Part shown: one piece after another, positions 10,818-21,549 of the stretch | Layout: every line of letters begins with the position of its first letter | Numbering within the stretch: position 1 is the stretch's first letter | Source of the DNA: Melampsora larici-populina 98AG31 | Lineage: Eukaryota; Basidiomycota; Pucciniomycetes; Pucciniales; Melampsoraceae | NCBI RefSeq assembly: GCF_000204055.1 | Contig: NW_006768765.1 | Location: forward strand, 1,593,651 to 1,657,650 | Direction of reading: 5' to 3' | Length of the DNA: 64,000 bases | Notes under the pieces: model-generated | What the model was told of the DNA's origin: nothing | Databases searched by the model: none | What the model saw: the letters and a program-made list of their open reading frames with translations, nothing else | Translations under genes and position numbers: made by a program

Positions 10818-11883
10818 ATGAATAATACCCTCGAAGATATTCAGCATCAATTAGCGGAGCTCACTTCCTTGCTAGCAGAAGAACGCGCATTGCGTAGTGA
10901 GGCTGAAGCTAGATTCCAGCAGTCCGAAGCTCAACTGGCTGAAATCGAATCCCGACAGCAACCTGCGCATGGCAGCACTCCTGCACCTGCACCAACTGGC
11001 CCAACTGCCGACGCGCCTGTCCCTAAGGGTCCTAAGGTGGCAGCGCCCGACAAATTTAGTGGCGTTAGGCGAGCCAGCCAAGATTTTCGCCAGCCAAGTC
11101 CAACTCTACATGTTGGCACACCCTTATTTGTTTCCTACCGATCGGACCAAAGTGGTGTTCTCCCCCTCGTACCTCACTGGAGCGGCTAGCAGTTGGGCTC
11201 AGCCTCTCACCAAGGAGTTGTTCGACGAATCCACAGCTCACCTGGTCACCTTCGAGCGTTTCGTCACGAACTTTAAAGCCATGTATTTCGACACGGAAAA
11301 GAAGGCCAAATCAGAACGTGCTTTACAAAACCTGTCTCAAAAAACTAGTGTGGCGGCGTACACCCACGAGTTCAACATCCATGCAACCTCTACAGGTTGG
11401 GAAATGCCTACCCTGATCAGCCAGTACGAGCAAGGGTTGAAGAAAGAAATTAGAGTGGCAATGGTGATGAGTCAGGACACATTCACGTCCATCAAACAGA
11501 TCACAAATTTAGCCATCAAGATTGACAGCAAGCTTCACGGTGTTTCAAACACATCTTTCCACGCCCCGAACACTAATGCTGCTATGTGCGACCCAAATGC
11601 AATGGATTTGTTGCCTGCCTATGTCCGACTCAACGAGGATGAACATGTGAAACACATGAGAGAGGGGTTGTGCTTTTGGTGTAACGGTCATGGCCACATA
11701 TCTAGTGATTGGCCTGATCGCAAAAATCAAAGGAGAGGAAAGGGGAAAGGGGGATATCATTCTAAGATAGCTGAACTAGAGGTGAAAATTGCGGCATTGA
11801 GTAATAGAGGAGAAAATCAGAGTGGTAGCTTAGGAAGTAGTAGTAGAGCTGAGACGTCAAAAAATGGAGGAGCTCAGGAATGA
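10818..11883 (+). pseudogene. gag of the Ty3/gypsy element, frameshifted
   Basis: Structural capsid protein of the retrotransposon. The frame opens at the ATG at 10818. It begins with a coiled-coil-like stretch (QLAELTSLLAEERALRSEAE), then a Pro/Ala-rich linker and the gag core motif PDKFSGV. Near 11065-11075 the frame must shift by one base to continue into the retrotransposon gag core (YLFPTDRTKVVFSPSYL, then TFERFVTNFKAMYFD). A zinc knuckle follows (CFWCNGHGHISSDW, about 11670-11715), but its last Cys is Trp, so zinc binding is probably lost. The stop TGA at 11881 overlaps the ATG of the next frame (ATGA). Confidence 0.85.
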
Positions 11884-12753
11884 CTGTTGTGCCAATCCTG
11901 AGCCAACTGGGGGATTCAAGAGATGTTAGTGTGGGTTCTAGTAGACTATTAACGTGCAATTCAAACGATCCATGTATATTTTTACACACTTCATTGTCCA
12001 TGTCCCAAAACCCCCGAGCCACAGCAAATCCTTCCCATTCAGCGACGTTCCTAATTGACTCTGGAGCCACACATGATCACAGGATTTGACGGCTCTGAGA
12101 GCCGATCTTCCTTCAAGACACACCTTTTCATTGCTTCCGACCCTCACCCTACCCCTTTCATCATCACACGACTTAAAGACTCTTACGATGGCATCCTGGG
12201 GATGCCTTGGATCAGAGCCCATTCAGACCTGATTGACTGGCAACACGGCTCCGTAGCCTGCGCCACTAGCCACATTGCAACCGCGTCAACGGTTTCGTAT
12301 CGCCCGACCAAACCCTCAAAAGGCCATGAAATGGACCCCATGGGGGATGCTAGGAGCAGTTACGAGGGGATGTGTGTCATTTCTGAAACGTTAGCATCCC
12401 CGCAATGTGAGTTCGACATCATTACCCATAAACCTCCCGTTGAAACAGATAACAACCCCGTTTTCCCCGCTAGTGTTCCAGAAAATCCCATTATGGACTG
12501 CACCACTCAAGAACCGCCCAATGATAGATTGTTTATAGACGATACTGAATCTTATATTGCAACCGTGGCCACGGTTTTGTCCATTCCGACCCAAAACCCC
12601 GATGATCCCGAGATGGAGCCTGAGGGGCACGCAAGGAACAGTGACGAGGGGGCTAACATCTTAATAGACGTTTTGACGCCCCCGCAATGTGAGTCTGCTA
12701 TTGCCCCCTCCCCATTTCTTCTCGAACAGCTGGCAAGCCTCTTTATCATTTGA
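11880..12753 (+). pseudogene. Protease region of the Ty3/gypsy element, broken
   Basis: This frame starts with ATG at 11880, overlapping the gag stop. It contains the aspartic protease active site (FLIDSGATHD, about 12045-12077) but stops at 12089. The fold continues in another frame from about 12070 with ITGFDGS and GILGMPWI, the second half of a retropepsin. The residues normally found between these two motifs are missing, so an internal deletion plus frameshift is likely. A linker to the reverse transcriptase follows. It stops at 12753 and is out of frame with pol, so one more frameshift lies near 12740. Confidence 0.8.
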
Positions 12754-15700
12754 ATAGCTCCTACCCACATCTTGATGCAGCAAAGACATCGTGGTCAACA
12801 TCCGCTCAACTAGCGGCCGACGAGAAGAAATCAGCTCCGGTCAAAACTCTTGAAGAAATGGTACCGTCATATTACCACCGACACTTACACATGTTCAAGA
12901 AATCAAACGCACAACAATTACCTCCACGACGACGATACAACTTCCGTGTAGACTTGGTACCAGGAGCACAGCCTCAGGCTGGTCGTATAATTCCTCTGTC
13001 CCCAGCGGAAAACGCTACACTGGAAGAGATGATCACGACGGGATTAGAGAACGGGACTATCCGTTGTACAACATCTCCCTGGGCTGCCCCTGTGCTTTTC
13101 ACAGGGAAGAAGGATGGCAATTTGTGTCCTTGTTTTGACTATAGAAAACTCAATGCGTTGACCATGAAGACCAAGTACCCATTACCTTTGACTATGGACC
13201 TGGTGGACAGCCTCCTAGACGCCGAAGACTTCACAAAACTCGATTTGCGGAATGCCTACGGCAACCTGCGGGTAGTGGAAGGAGATAAGGACAAACTCGC
13301 ATTTATATGCAGGCAGGGTCAATTTGCACCATTGACAATGCCTTTTGGCCCAACTGGAGCGCCCGGGTATTTCCAATATTTCATCCAAGATATATTATTG
13401 GGTCGTATTGGAAAAGATACAGCCGCATTCCTGGATGACATCATGATCTACACTAAATCCAACATGAACCACGAAGAAGCAGTAGACAGTGTACTAGCTA
13501 TCCTTGCCAAACATAATCTATGGCTCAAACCCGAGAAATGTGAGTTCTCAAAGAAAGAAGTTGAGTATCTCGGACTTGTTATCTCAAAGAACAAGATCAG
13601 AATGGACCCAATGAAAGTCAAAGCAGTCAAGGAGTGGCCAGCTCCCCAAAATGTCACGGAACTTCAAAGATTCATCGGTTTTGCAAATTTTTATCGCCGT
13701 TTTATAGACCAGTTTTCCAAGACTACACGACCTTTACACAACTTGACTAAACTGAACGCTCATTACTTGTGGGACCAGAAATGCAAGGATACATTCGAAA
13801 GCCTCAAGACTTCGTTCACAATAGCCCCAGTACTGAGAATTGCCAACCCATATAAAGCATTCATGCTCAAATGCGATTGCTCAGATTTTGCGCTAGGCGC
13901 AGTCCTTTCTCAGAGGTCCGACGACGACGGTGGATTACACCCGGTAGCCTATCTGTCAAGGTTGCTGATCCAGGCCGAACGTAATTACGAAATATTTGAC
14001 AAGGAGCTGTTGGCTCTTGTTGCATCGTTTAAGGAGTGGTGCCATTATCTGGAAGGCAACCCAAACAGACTGGAAGTTATTGTGTACACGGATCATCAAA
14101 ACCTAGAATCATTCATGACGACAAAACAACTGACGTGTCGACAGGCCAGATGGGCCGAGACTTTAGGTTGTTTTGACTTCAAGATTAAATTCAGACCTGG
14201 ACGACATGCAACCAAGCCAGACGCATTGTCACGATGCCCCGACCTAGCACCAGACACCGACAGCAAGTTAACCTTTGGCCAACTATTACGACCGGAGGAC
14301 ATTGAACCCAATACATTCCCGGTTGAAGTAGCCTCTATAGAGGGATTTTTCAAAGATGAAACAGTGCACCTTGAAGATGCTGATCATTGGTTTGAAGTTG
14401 ATGTATTAGGAGTTCAGGATAACACAACAGCCGAGATCAAAACCGCACCAGACACCATCAACACAGACGATGAAATTATAGACAACATACGTGAAGCAAA
14501 TGAAGATTGTGAACAAATTAAGGAACTCATTTACGCAACATCAAACCCTATGTCATCCAAAATGAAGGACAAACTCAAGCACTACACCACGAAAGACGGC
14601 ATACTTTATAATCACGGTAAAATTGAAGTGCCAGACGATGATGACATTAAGTACTTGATTTTGAAAAGCAGGCACGATTCATTATTAGCCGGACATCCAG
14701 GACGAGCAAAGACACTGGGCCTTGTGAGAAGAAGCTTTGTGTGGCCTTCACAAAAAGCTTACGTCAACAGATATGTGGACAGCTGCGACTCTTGCTTAAG
14801 GGTGAAGTCAAGCACAAGACAACCATTTGGAACGCTGGAACCGCTTCCCATACCAGCAGGCCCCTGGTCGGATATAAGCTACGACCTTATAACTGGATTA
14901 CCAGTTTCAAATGGTCATGATAGTATCCTTACGGTTGTAGATAGGCTGACCAAAATGAGTCATTTTATTCCGTGCAGGGAAACAATGACAGCGGACGACT
15001 TAGCTGATCTCATGATGAGAAATGTATGGAAATTACATGGAACCCCCAAGACGATCATATCGGACAGGGGAAGCAGATTCATCTCTCAGATTCCGAAGGA
15101 GCTCGACAAGAGATTGGGAATCAGATTGCATCCCTCAACAGCCTTCCACCCACGCACTGATGGACAAAGCAAGATTGTCAATAAATCTATTGAACAATAT
15201 TTGTGTCACTTTGTTCAATACCGACAGGACAATTGGGAGGCATTGCTTCCCACAGCTGAGTTCTCATATAATAATCGTGATCACAAGTCAAGAGGTTTCT
15301 CACCATTCATGGCTAACTATGGTTTTAATCCGATATTCAATAAAGTACCCTCTTCCGACCAGTGCTTGCCTACAGTTGAGAAAAGACTACAAGTATTAGA
15401 AGAAGTACAAAAAGAATTAACTCAATATTTAGAATTAGCTCAGGAGAAAATGAAGGCTCAATTTGACAAAACCGTCAGAGACACTCCACAATGGGAAATA
15501 GGAGATCAGGTGTGGTTAAATGGAAAAAATATATCAACCACACGTCCCAGCCCTAAACTGGAACACAGATGGCTAGGTCCTTTCTTCATTATTGAAAAAG
15601 TCTCGAATTCTACTTACAGATTGAATCTCCCGCCGTCAATGAAAGGTGTCCATCCAGTATTCCACGTTTCAATACTGAAGAAACACGTCCCGGACACAAT

Positions 15701-15956
15701 ACCGCAGAGGAAACAACAACCAATGAAAGCAGTTATTATTGACAATCAAGAAGAGTGGGAGGTGAATGAAATATTAGATTGTAGAAGAAAATTCAATAAA
15801 TTAGAATACTTAGTAAGTTGGAAAGGATTCACTACAGATGAAAATTCATGGGAACCAGAAAACAACCTCAAGAATTGCACAGAATTAGTGAAGATATTCA
15901 ATTCAAAGTTTCCAGACGCGGCCAGCAGATACGAAAGGAGGAGGCGGAAGAAGTGA
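12750..15956 (+). CDS. pol of the Ty3/gypsy element: RT, RNase H, integrase, chromodomain
   Basis: One open frame of 1068 codons. Reverse transcriptase occupies about residues 85-270, with FLDD (D229, D230) as the metal-binding pair. RNase H follows (KCDCSDFALGAVLS, then FDKELLALV and YTDHQNLE). Integrase starts with an HHCC zinc-binding region (H642, C679, C682). Its core has D712 (SYDLITGLP) and D772 (ISDRGSRF). The DD35E Glu is replaced by Lys808 (codon 15171-15173, AAG) in TDGQSKIVNK, which should abolish integration. A chromodomain ends the protein (about residues 1000-1050, YLVSWKGF and SWEPENNL), which in chromoviruses directs insertion to marked chromatin. The start codon is not a natural one; this frame normally continues from gag-protease. 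Confidence 0.92.
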   Translation: MNSSYPHLDAAKTSWSTSAQLAADEKKSAPVKTLEEMVPSYYHRHLHMFKKSNAQQLPPRRRYNFRVDLVPGAQPQAGRIIPLSPAENATLEEMITTGLENGTIRCTTSPWAAPVLFTGKKDGNLCPCFDYRKLNALTMKTKYPLPLTMDLVDSLLDAEDFTKLDLRNAYGNLRVVEGDKDKLAFICRQGQFAPLTMPFGPTGAPGYFQYFIQDILLGRIGKDTAAFLDDIMIYTKSNMNHEEAVDSVLAILAKHNLWLKPEKCEFSKKEVEYLGLVISKNKIRMDPMKVKAVKEWPAPQNVTELQRFIGFANFYRRFIDQFSKTTRPLHNLTKLNAHYLWDQKCKDTFESLKTSFTIAPVLRIANPYKAFMLKCDCSDFALGAVLSQRSDDDGGLHPVAYLSRLLIQAERNYEIFDKELLALVASFKEWCHYLEGNPNRLEVIVYTDHQNLESFMTTKQLTCRQARWAETLGCFDFKIKFRPGRHATKPDALSRCPDLAPDTDSKLTFGQLLRPEDIEPNTFPVEVASIEGFFKDETVHLEDADHWFEVDVLGVQDNTTAEIKTAPDTINTDDEIIDNIREANEDCEQIKELIYATSNPMSSKMKDKLKHYTTKDGILYNHGKIEVPDDDDIKYLILKSRHDSLLAGHPGRAKTLGLVRRSFVWPSQKAYVNRYVDSCDSCLRVKSSTRQPFGTLEPLPIPAGPWSDISYDLITGLPVSNGHDSILTVVDRLTKMSHFIPCRETMTADDLADLMMRNVWKLHGTPKTIISDRGSRFISQIPKELDKRLGIRLHPSTAFHPRTDGQSKIVNKSIEQYLCHFVQYRQDNWEALLPTAEFSYNNRDHKSRGFSPFMANYGFNPIFNKVPSSDQCLPTVEKRLQVLEEVQKELTQYLELAQEKMKAQFDKTVRDTPQWEIGDQVWLNGKNISTTRPSPKLEHRWLGPFFIIEKVSNSTYRLNLPPSMKGVHPVFHVSILKKHVPDTIPQRKQQPMKAVIIDNQEEWEVNEILDCRRKFNKLEYLVSWKGFTTDENSWEPENNLKNCTELVKIFNSKFPDAASRYERRRRKK

Positions 15957-16051
15957 GAGGGCCATGCTTTTTCCAACAGGGTTTCTTAACACAGCCCGTG
16001 GAAAGGATGCAGGGTTCGCAAGAGGGAGCTTGAGCATTAAAGGGGGAATAG

Positions 16052-16244
16052 TGTTATGAACTGAACACGTGACACTTAAGGATCACATGTCACAGATTGA
16101 GATAACAAGTTGTAGCCCGTGCCACGTTGTAGTTCCTCTTTCCTTCATCTGACAATCAACATAAGGAACCGAGATACGTGATATAGAACCCAAGATTGAT
16201 CCTTTCAATCCTGTCGCCAAAACCCCCGAGGTCTGCCCTTAACA
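16052..16244 (+). repeat. 3' LTR
   Basis: 193 bp, almost identical to the 5' LTR. It is followed by GTCGT (16245-16249), the target duplication. Confidence 0.92.
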
Positions 16245-16312
16245 GTCGTGTATAGTTGCGAAAAAAAAGTATATTTGGGCCAAAAAAACTATACACACAA
16301 AACTATGCACAG

Positions 16313-16346
16313 CTTTGAGTACCGTAAATATTTACGGTACTCAAAG
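16313..16346. repeat. Perfect 34-nt palindrome between foldback repeats
   Basis: CTTTGAGTACCGTAAAT is followed directly by its reverse complement with no loop. It is where two ends of the foldback family (GGTACTCAAAG) abut. The same family is seen at 9988. Confidence 0.8.
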
Positions 16347-16710
16347 TTGTGTATACTTTGCTGTGCATAGTTTTCTTTTCTTTTTTCACAAATTTGCACA
16401 ACCAGGGAAAACTATGTTTTTGGCTTAAAAGTACATATCTTTGAGCTTCAATCAAGAAACATACTTTTTCCAAGTTGTTTGTACAGTCGATCCAGAATAG
16501 CTTGATAAAATGATTTTTTTTTAAATTTCACAGCAATACAGCCCAATACAGGCATTCCTATAAGCATATGTAGCCTACAGTCAAGAAACCCTTGATTGAA
16601 TTTGGGCTGCTTACCGTTTCACCTCTTTACCCTTGATCCCACCACCTCTTTCCCATCAATACCTTCCAATACCCATTCCAAACAACCAGTATACCATCAT
16701 GCCCACCATA
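16347..16710. other. Intergenic, foldback remnants
   Basis: The first 100 bases resemble the foldback family (ATAGTTTT blocks, TTTGAGCTTCAATC). The rest has no recognisable content up to the first terminal repeat of the YR element. Confidence 0.4.
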
Positions 16711-16946
16711 CATTATCAATATTACTCTCACAACTTTTTCTCAGTGACAAGTTTTCTCCCCCTTGCTTAGCCCGGCTAAGTGAGGGGGAGAATGGATGTG
16801 GGCGGTAGGCCCCGGGGAAGTCTCTTCCCAGGGACCTGTGGAGTCCTAGGACTACCCTACGATGAGACGGGAGAGTTCCCCTTGAGTGGTCTCTCTCTTC
16901 GAGAGACTTACCTCAGGGGAGCCTTCCTGAAAGTAGGAGTCTCTGA
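16711..16946 (-). repeat. Split direct repeat B, outer copy (YR element 1)
   Basis: 236 bp, nearly identical to 17569-17804. It starts CATTATCAATATT and ends GGAGTCTCTGA, and includes a small hairpin around GCTTAGCCCGGCTAAG. Confidence 0.88.
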
Positions 16947-17568
16947 GTAGTCCTATATGTGTCACTAGAAAGAAAATTAGGAAGGAAGAGAAGAGGAATG
17001 TTAGAAAAAGGGTGGGTGGACAGTCAGAAAAAAGTTAGGTCTAGCTCTTTAACTAAGAAGTATAAGATCTAACACTAGTAGGAGTAGATTTGATAATAGT
17101 GATGAAGGAAAATTAGTGTAATCTAATAATCGATTATTATATAGGAAAAGAATAGAATAAATGGAAAGGCTAGCTGAACGAGGGAAGGTTAGCTATAAGG
17201 CAGTGTAGGACCTTATTATAAAAGAAGACAGAAGTGACAGTAAACAATGATCAAGGCCAAGACAACGGTCGACAATTATATCCTAGTAATAATGTAAAGA
17301 AAAATATCGAATGCTGGGACAAACCAAAAGGAGCGGAGGGTATATTATATACCGTGTCTCACTTGGGTGTGGAATCTTATGAGGTCGTGAACAATTTACT
17401 CCCTTGACTATTTTGTCATTAATCTTATTCTGGATTGGGGTTCATAACGACTCCTTAGGGTTTGCCCGCTTCTATGACGTATTACTCTTAAAGTCATACC
17501 TCGTTAAGCGCGCGCTTCTTATTTTCATGGACCAGTCTCCCAATTCGTGCCTCTCGAGAGAAGCAATC
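16947..17568 (-). repeat. Presumed A segment of YR element 1
   Basis: By analogy with the complete copy 2, this segment between the two B repeats should be an A repeat. Its partner upstream of gag was not found, so the call rests on position alone. No gene is seen in it. Confidence 0.5.
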
Positions 17569-17804
17569 CATTATCAATATTACTCTCACAACTTTTTCTC
17601 AGTGACAAGTTTTCTCCCCCTTGCTTAGCCCGGCTAAGTGAGGGGGAGAATGGATGTGGGCGGTAGGCCCCGGGGAAGTCTCTTCCCAGGGACCTGTGGA
17701 GTCCTAGGACTACCCTACGATGAGACGGGAGAGTTCCCCTTGAGTGGTCTCTCTCTTTGAGAGACTTACCGCAGGGGAGCCTTCCTGAAAGTAGGAGTCT
17801 CTGA
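17569..17804 (-). repeat. Split direct repeat B, inner copy (YR element 1)
   Basis: 236 bp, second copy of the 16711-16946 sequence with very few differences. Confidence 0.88.
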
Positions 17805-18047
17805 ATCAATGATGGGTCTTCTGTGGGTTGAGGGGAAGCCTAGATCCCCATCCTCAGGTGACAGGCCTGAGCCTAGATAGGCTTCTCCCATCCCTGTCGC
17901 CTACGCATCCATATCATGTGAGACGTGTGTCGGTCAGAAACAAGAAGTTATATTAACAAGGCATATACAAGAGGAAAGAGATAAGTACACAGTTTCGGCT
18001 AAGGCAAAGGAAGATATTTAAGTGGAGGAGCATAGCGTCTGAAAAGG

Positions 18048-19106
18048 TCAGTCAAAGACTGGGACGATATCCTTGGTTATGTCTAAGATTTGTTTTGCGG
18101 AGGTCCAATCCTGGTCGTTCCATTCCCTTTGGTACAATGAATGGCAGGCTGACTTCCATCGTCCAAGAGTCTTTATTGCTTCGGTACAAACCCCGGCTTT
18201 AGTGAGGAGTGTCGCTCCGCCAATCCTGAAGGAGTGACCCGTCATACATGAAGAAGAACCCCAGGGCCGTTCCATAGCGCGTTGAACCATCGAGCGTGTG
18301 ATGGCCGTGGTGCCATTAGCTGTCCAGGTCATGAATAATCGGGGATCTTTTACACGTTGCAGGCAGGCTAAAAGACGTTCTAGCGCTGCCACCGGACATA
18401 AGACTCCCCCGGTTTCCCTGAGAACAAGGAGTTGAGTTTCGCCGGGTTCAGCCGTCTTTGCCTCTTGTAGTGAGATCTCTGCTACCTTCCTGCCGTTTAC
18501 TGATAAAAGGGTGACGTCTGAATTTAGGATGGCGCCGTGATTGTGCCTGTTGTAGGAGGTCGACGCATAAACTAACTCCCCAAGGCGAGCTAGCCCCCAA
18601 TAGGCGACTAGCACCAAAGCTGTAAGGCCTTTGGAGTCGACTTCTATCTCTGCCAGGTTGGTGACGAGAGCTAGGAGGGCTTTCGGTGTTATGGGTTGTC
18701 TGTTCTTCTTATTGGACGGGGCTCTAGCTTCTAAATTTTGGGTTGCTCGGAGGATGGTTTTTAGTCGAGTTAGGTCGATGTTTGGAAAATTGAAGCCGTG
18801 AAAGGCATGCCAGGTTCTCAAAGCTGTGAGATACTTCCTGATAGTTGTCACTTTCACAGGTTTGTTGGTGGCTCGTTGGTTGAAGTTGTGTCCGGCCCAA
18901 ACAATGAAGCGTTCAATTGTGTCTTTGGACGCCGGGAACGGGGTGAGGTGCTTAGCTGATGCAAAAAGCTTGAATTTCTTGACGCCAGACGCGTAAGACT
19001 CTATCGTACTCCTACTCCAACCTGCTCTAATCATGTGCCGTTGGGCACAAGTCAAACCCTTCTTGATGTTGTTGTCTATCCTCAGGAAGCTCTTGATATC
19101 TTTCAT
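18048..19106 (-). CDS. Tyrosine recombinase of YR retrotransposon 1 (352 aa)
   Basis: Intact single frame of 352 aa. It joins the retrotransposon DNA circle to the genome by tyrosine recombination. The N-terminal half (about residues 15-130) looks like a SAM-like core-binding domain (GWSRSTIESYASGVKKF). The catalytic half has the first Arg in YWGLARLGEL (about residue 178), then GHSFRIGGATL (the H-x-x-R motif, about residues 295-305), GRWKSACHSLYQRE (Trp and the likely nucleophile Tyr, about residues 318-330). Lys is probable in the EAKTAEPGE region. It is the last gene before the B repeats, as in copy 2. It is the only clearly intact gene of this element. Confidence 0.9.
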   Translation of the reverse strand: MKDIKSFLRIDNNIKKGLTCAQRHMIRAGWSRSTIESYASGVKKFKLFASAKHLTPFPASKDTIERFIVWAGHNFNQRATNKPVKVTTIRKYLTALRTWHAFHGFNFPNIDLTRLKTILRATQNLEARAPSNKKNRQPITPKALLALVTNLAEIEVDSKGLTALVLVAYWGLARLGELVYASTSYNRHNHGAILNSDVTLLSVNGRKVAEISLQEAKTAEPGETQLLVLRETGGVLCPVAALERLLACLQRVKDPRLFMTWTANGTTAITRSMVQRAMERPWGSSSCMTGHSFRIGGATLLTKAGVCTEAIKTLGRWKSACHSLYQREWNDQDWTSAKQILDITKDIVPVFD

Positions 19107-19442
19107 GACGCTGATAGGCTAGTCCGAGCAACCCGTGGTAAGTTTATCAGTTCTCTGCCCACTGCTCAATCTCGTGTTGGAGTGAGTGATAGACTTACGT
19201 CTACTTATTGGAGTGTGGTCTTACCAGGATACTAGAGCGAGGTGGGGGGGGAAACCTTGGTCGCGGAAGGAGTGAAATCGGGTTATGAACAAAGGAATCG
19301 AGTAGGGTTGTCGAAGCTAGCGGGTATGACTATGTGAACGTGTGGTGAAGTAGGTAAAAGAGGTGGAGGATTGCTGTCTAATTGGGAAGAAGAGAGGATA
19401 GCCGGTAAAGAATGTATGGAGGGTATGCAAGAGGAGTCAAGG

Positions 19443-21178
19443 TTATAAACTGCTGGCCGAAGGAGGCAGGAGAGGATCTTCCACATCTCTCAGCCACGGG
19501 GATAAGTCGTCTGGGACTGTGATATGAATTTGTCTGTACCAAGGTTTGGAGGTTGAGAGGCCCCTTGACAACTGATCTGCTGCGTTGTCAAGAGTTGTCA
19601 CCCTCTTTTGCTCCAATTGGCAATCATTTTGAAATAGTAAATCTGAGATTCGTTTCCACTCCTCGTTCACCCAAAAATCACGGGATGATTTGTTCCGCAG
19701 AAATCCTTCTGTTGTAGTGTTTTCAGTTAATACTAAGTATCTTTCACCTTCCAGTTTACGTAGTTTCTGGACCACTAACAAACCAAGGCGGACGGTGACT
19801 GTCTCGAGCCAGGCTATCCCTCGTGTTGGTTCTCCAAGCCGTAGATCCCAGCCTGGGCAGAGTTGAAACTGCGCCCAGTCCTTGCCAACGATTATACCTA
19901 TACCAAAGCTGGTGGACGCGTCTCCCACCCAGCCGATGTTGTTGATGGTCCTGGGTTTTAATAACATCCGGTTGGGGAAGTTGTGTAGAGCTTTCAGCCA
20001 AACTGCGAGGTCGCCTCTCGTGTTTGGTGGCATTGTCCGTTTTGCCTTGTGCTTTACCCATTCTCGCTTCCATCTATAACCGCTCATCAGGTAACATCTC
20101 AGCTGAGGGGCTATATAGGAAACATGACTCAGTCGGCCGTACATCTTGTCAACTTCTTTGTAAGTGTAATACACTTTGGCTAAGAAATCTTACAATTGCT
20201 CAACTCGTTGTTCTAGCTTCTTGGGTGGGAGGCATACTGTCTTCTTTTTGGTGTTCCAAAGGAAACCGATATATTTTTGCTCATTGCTGAAGTGAGTGAA
20301 TTTTGTATCGTTGGTTTTCACCCCCAGGCTGGTGCTGTAGGATACGATGTTGTTCATAGATACTGTGTATCGTTTCTCTTTAATGACGAGGTTGTCATCG
20401 ACCCCCCGAAATACCTTGTTGAGGTTGAACTCCAATTCGACTAACTCTTTCCATGCGTCAGCAGGGCCGCCAAAACTGCCGCAACCCGCTACGCCTCCGA
20501 AGGATATGCATAAGTATATGTAAAGGCGACCTTTGAAATCTTAAGAAGTAGATATGGCCACTGGCTCGGGTGGGTGCCGATTTGTCGGTACGCTTTCAAC
20601 CAGTCAAACAATGCCATCTGTAGGGGAACTGATGCGTTTGCAATGTGACAGGCAACCTTTTCAAACTTGTCCCAGGTCGTACGAAAATCTTCTTTATTCA
20701 CAAAAGAATTTACGCTGGGGATATCCGGGTTGTTCTTTGGAAAGGAGAGGTCGTTGATGGGGCGGAAAGAACCATTGCCGTTCATAACTGCGCCCAGTGG
20801 ACTGGAACAAAAAAATTTGTAACATGTTGACATTTCTTCTTTCGTATAAGGTCCATACATGCGTCCCGCTTCCAGTTCTTGCTTGAAGTTCTTCTCGATG
20901 TCTTCCTTGGCTGATAAGGCGGACTGGTGGTTGGGAGGGCAGAAATTATCTAAACCGTGGATAGTATGATCCGGTATTCCTTGATGGAAGCCCTGTTGAA
21001 AGCCGTCAAGAATAAACTGTAGTCGTGGTAGGAGATGGTGTTTCTCTAATGCTACCCTCCATGCGTGAATCTTCATATCACACTTGATGCCTTTTGGCCA
21101 TTTCGTTGTTGAGTCTTTCTGTTCATGGACTTCATCCCGTTGGGGGCTGTCCTTGTTTCTGTTTCTTTCTGCTTCCAA
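19443..21178 (-). pseudogene. Reverse transcriptase/RNase H of YR retrotransposon 1, broken
   Basis: DIRS/Ngaro-type reverse transcriptase in three frames. The first part (21178-20489) runs from the N-terminus through PINDLSFPKNNPDIPSVN and ALFDWLKAYRQI. A one-base frameshift lies near 20500, after which GGVAGCGSFGGPADAWK continues in another frame. The active-site motif RGVDDNLV (about 20400) and FIGFLWN-type thumb follow. A stop codon (TAA, complement of 20190-20192) interrupts the sequence after VEQL. The RNase H part (to 19443) keeps WVGDASTSFGIG and WLETVTVRLGLL, but the expected Asp in TDNTT is Glu (TENTT). The gene is homologous along its length to 32863-34577. Confidence 0.85.
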
Positions 21179-21549
21179 TCTGGATTGGATGGGAGGGCAA
21201 CGCGAGTTATTACGTGAGTTAGACTATTATGTCATGAATTACTGATGCATGTAAAATAGGGTTTTGTTAAAACTTAATACAAAGAAAAAACATAAACGAG
21301 TGTGGGTAGGTGTTGTTTCTTGTGGTCAGGGGTACATAGGTTGTGAAATGAGTCTGAGGATTTGAATAAAAAAAAAAGTTAGATGAAATAATAATAAATG
21401 TCTACATAAGAAGTGAAAGAATTAGAAATCGTATAGTTATATGATTATAAAGGTCATTGTCTATCTTGCTTACTTGGAAAGGGATTCTAAATATTATGTC
21501 TGAGTAAAGAGGAAGGATTTGAAGAGAAGGATTTAAAGAAAAAAGGATT
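21179..21549. other. Spacer between gag and RT of YR element 1
   Basis: AT-rich, no open frame of note. Confidence 0.4.

Larger units (their letters stand above)
10190..16244 (+). mobile_element. Ty3/gypsy LTR retrotransposon, chromovirus type
   Basis: 6055 bp between LTRs of 193 bp that begin TGTTATGAAC and end CCTTAACA. The 5-bp target duplication GTCGT is present on both sides (10185-10189 and 16245-16249). Inside are gag, protease and a long pol with reverse transcriptase, RNase H, integrase and a C-terminal chromodomain, in Ty3/gypsy order. A purine-rich tract, AAAGGGGGAATAG, precedes the 3' LTR. The near-identical LTRs and clean duplication suggest a fairly recent insertion, yet gag and protease carry breaks and the integrase has a catalytic change. 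It sits inside a region of foldback repeats. Confidence 0.93.
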
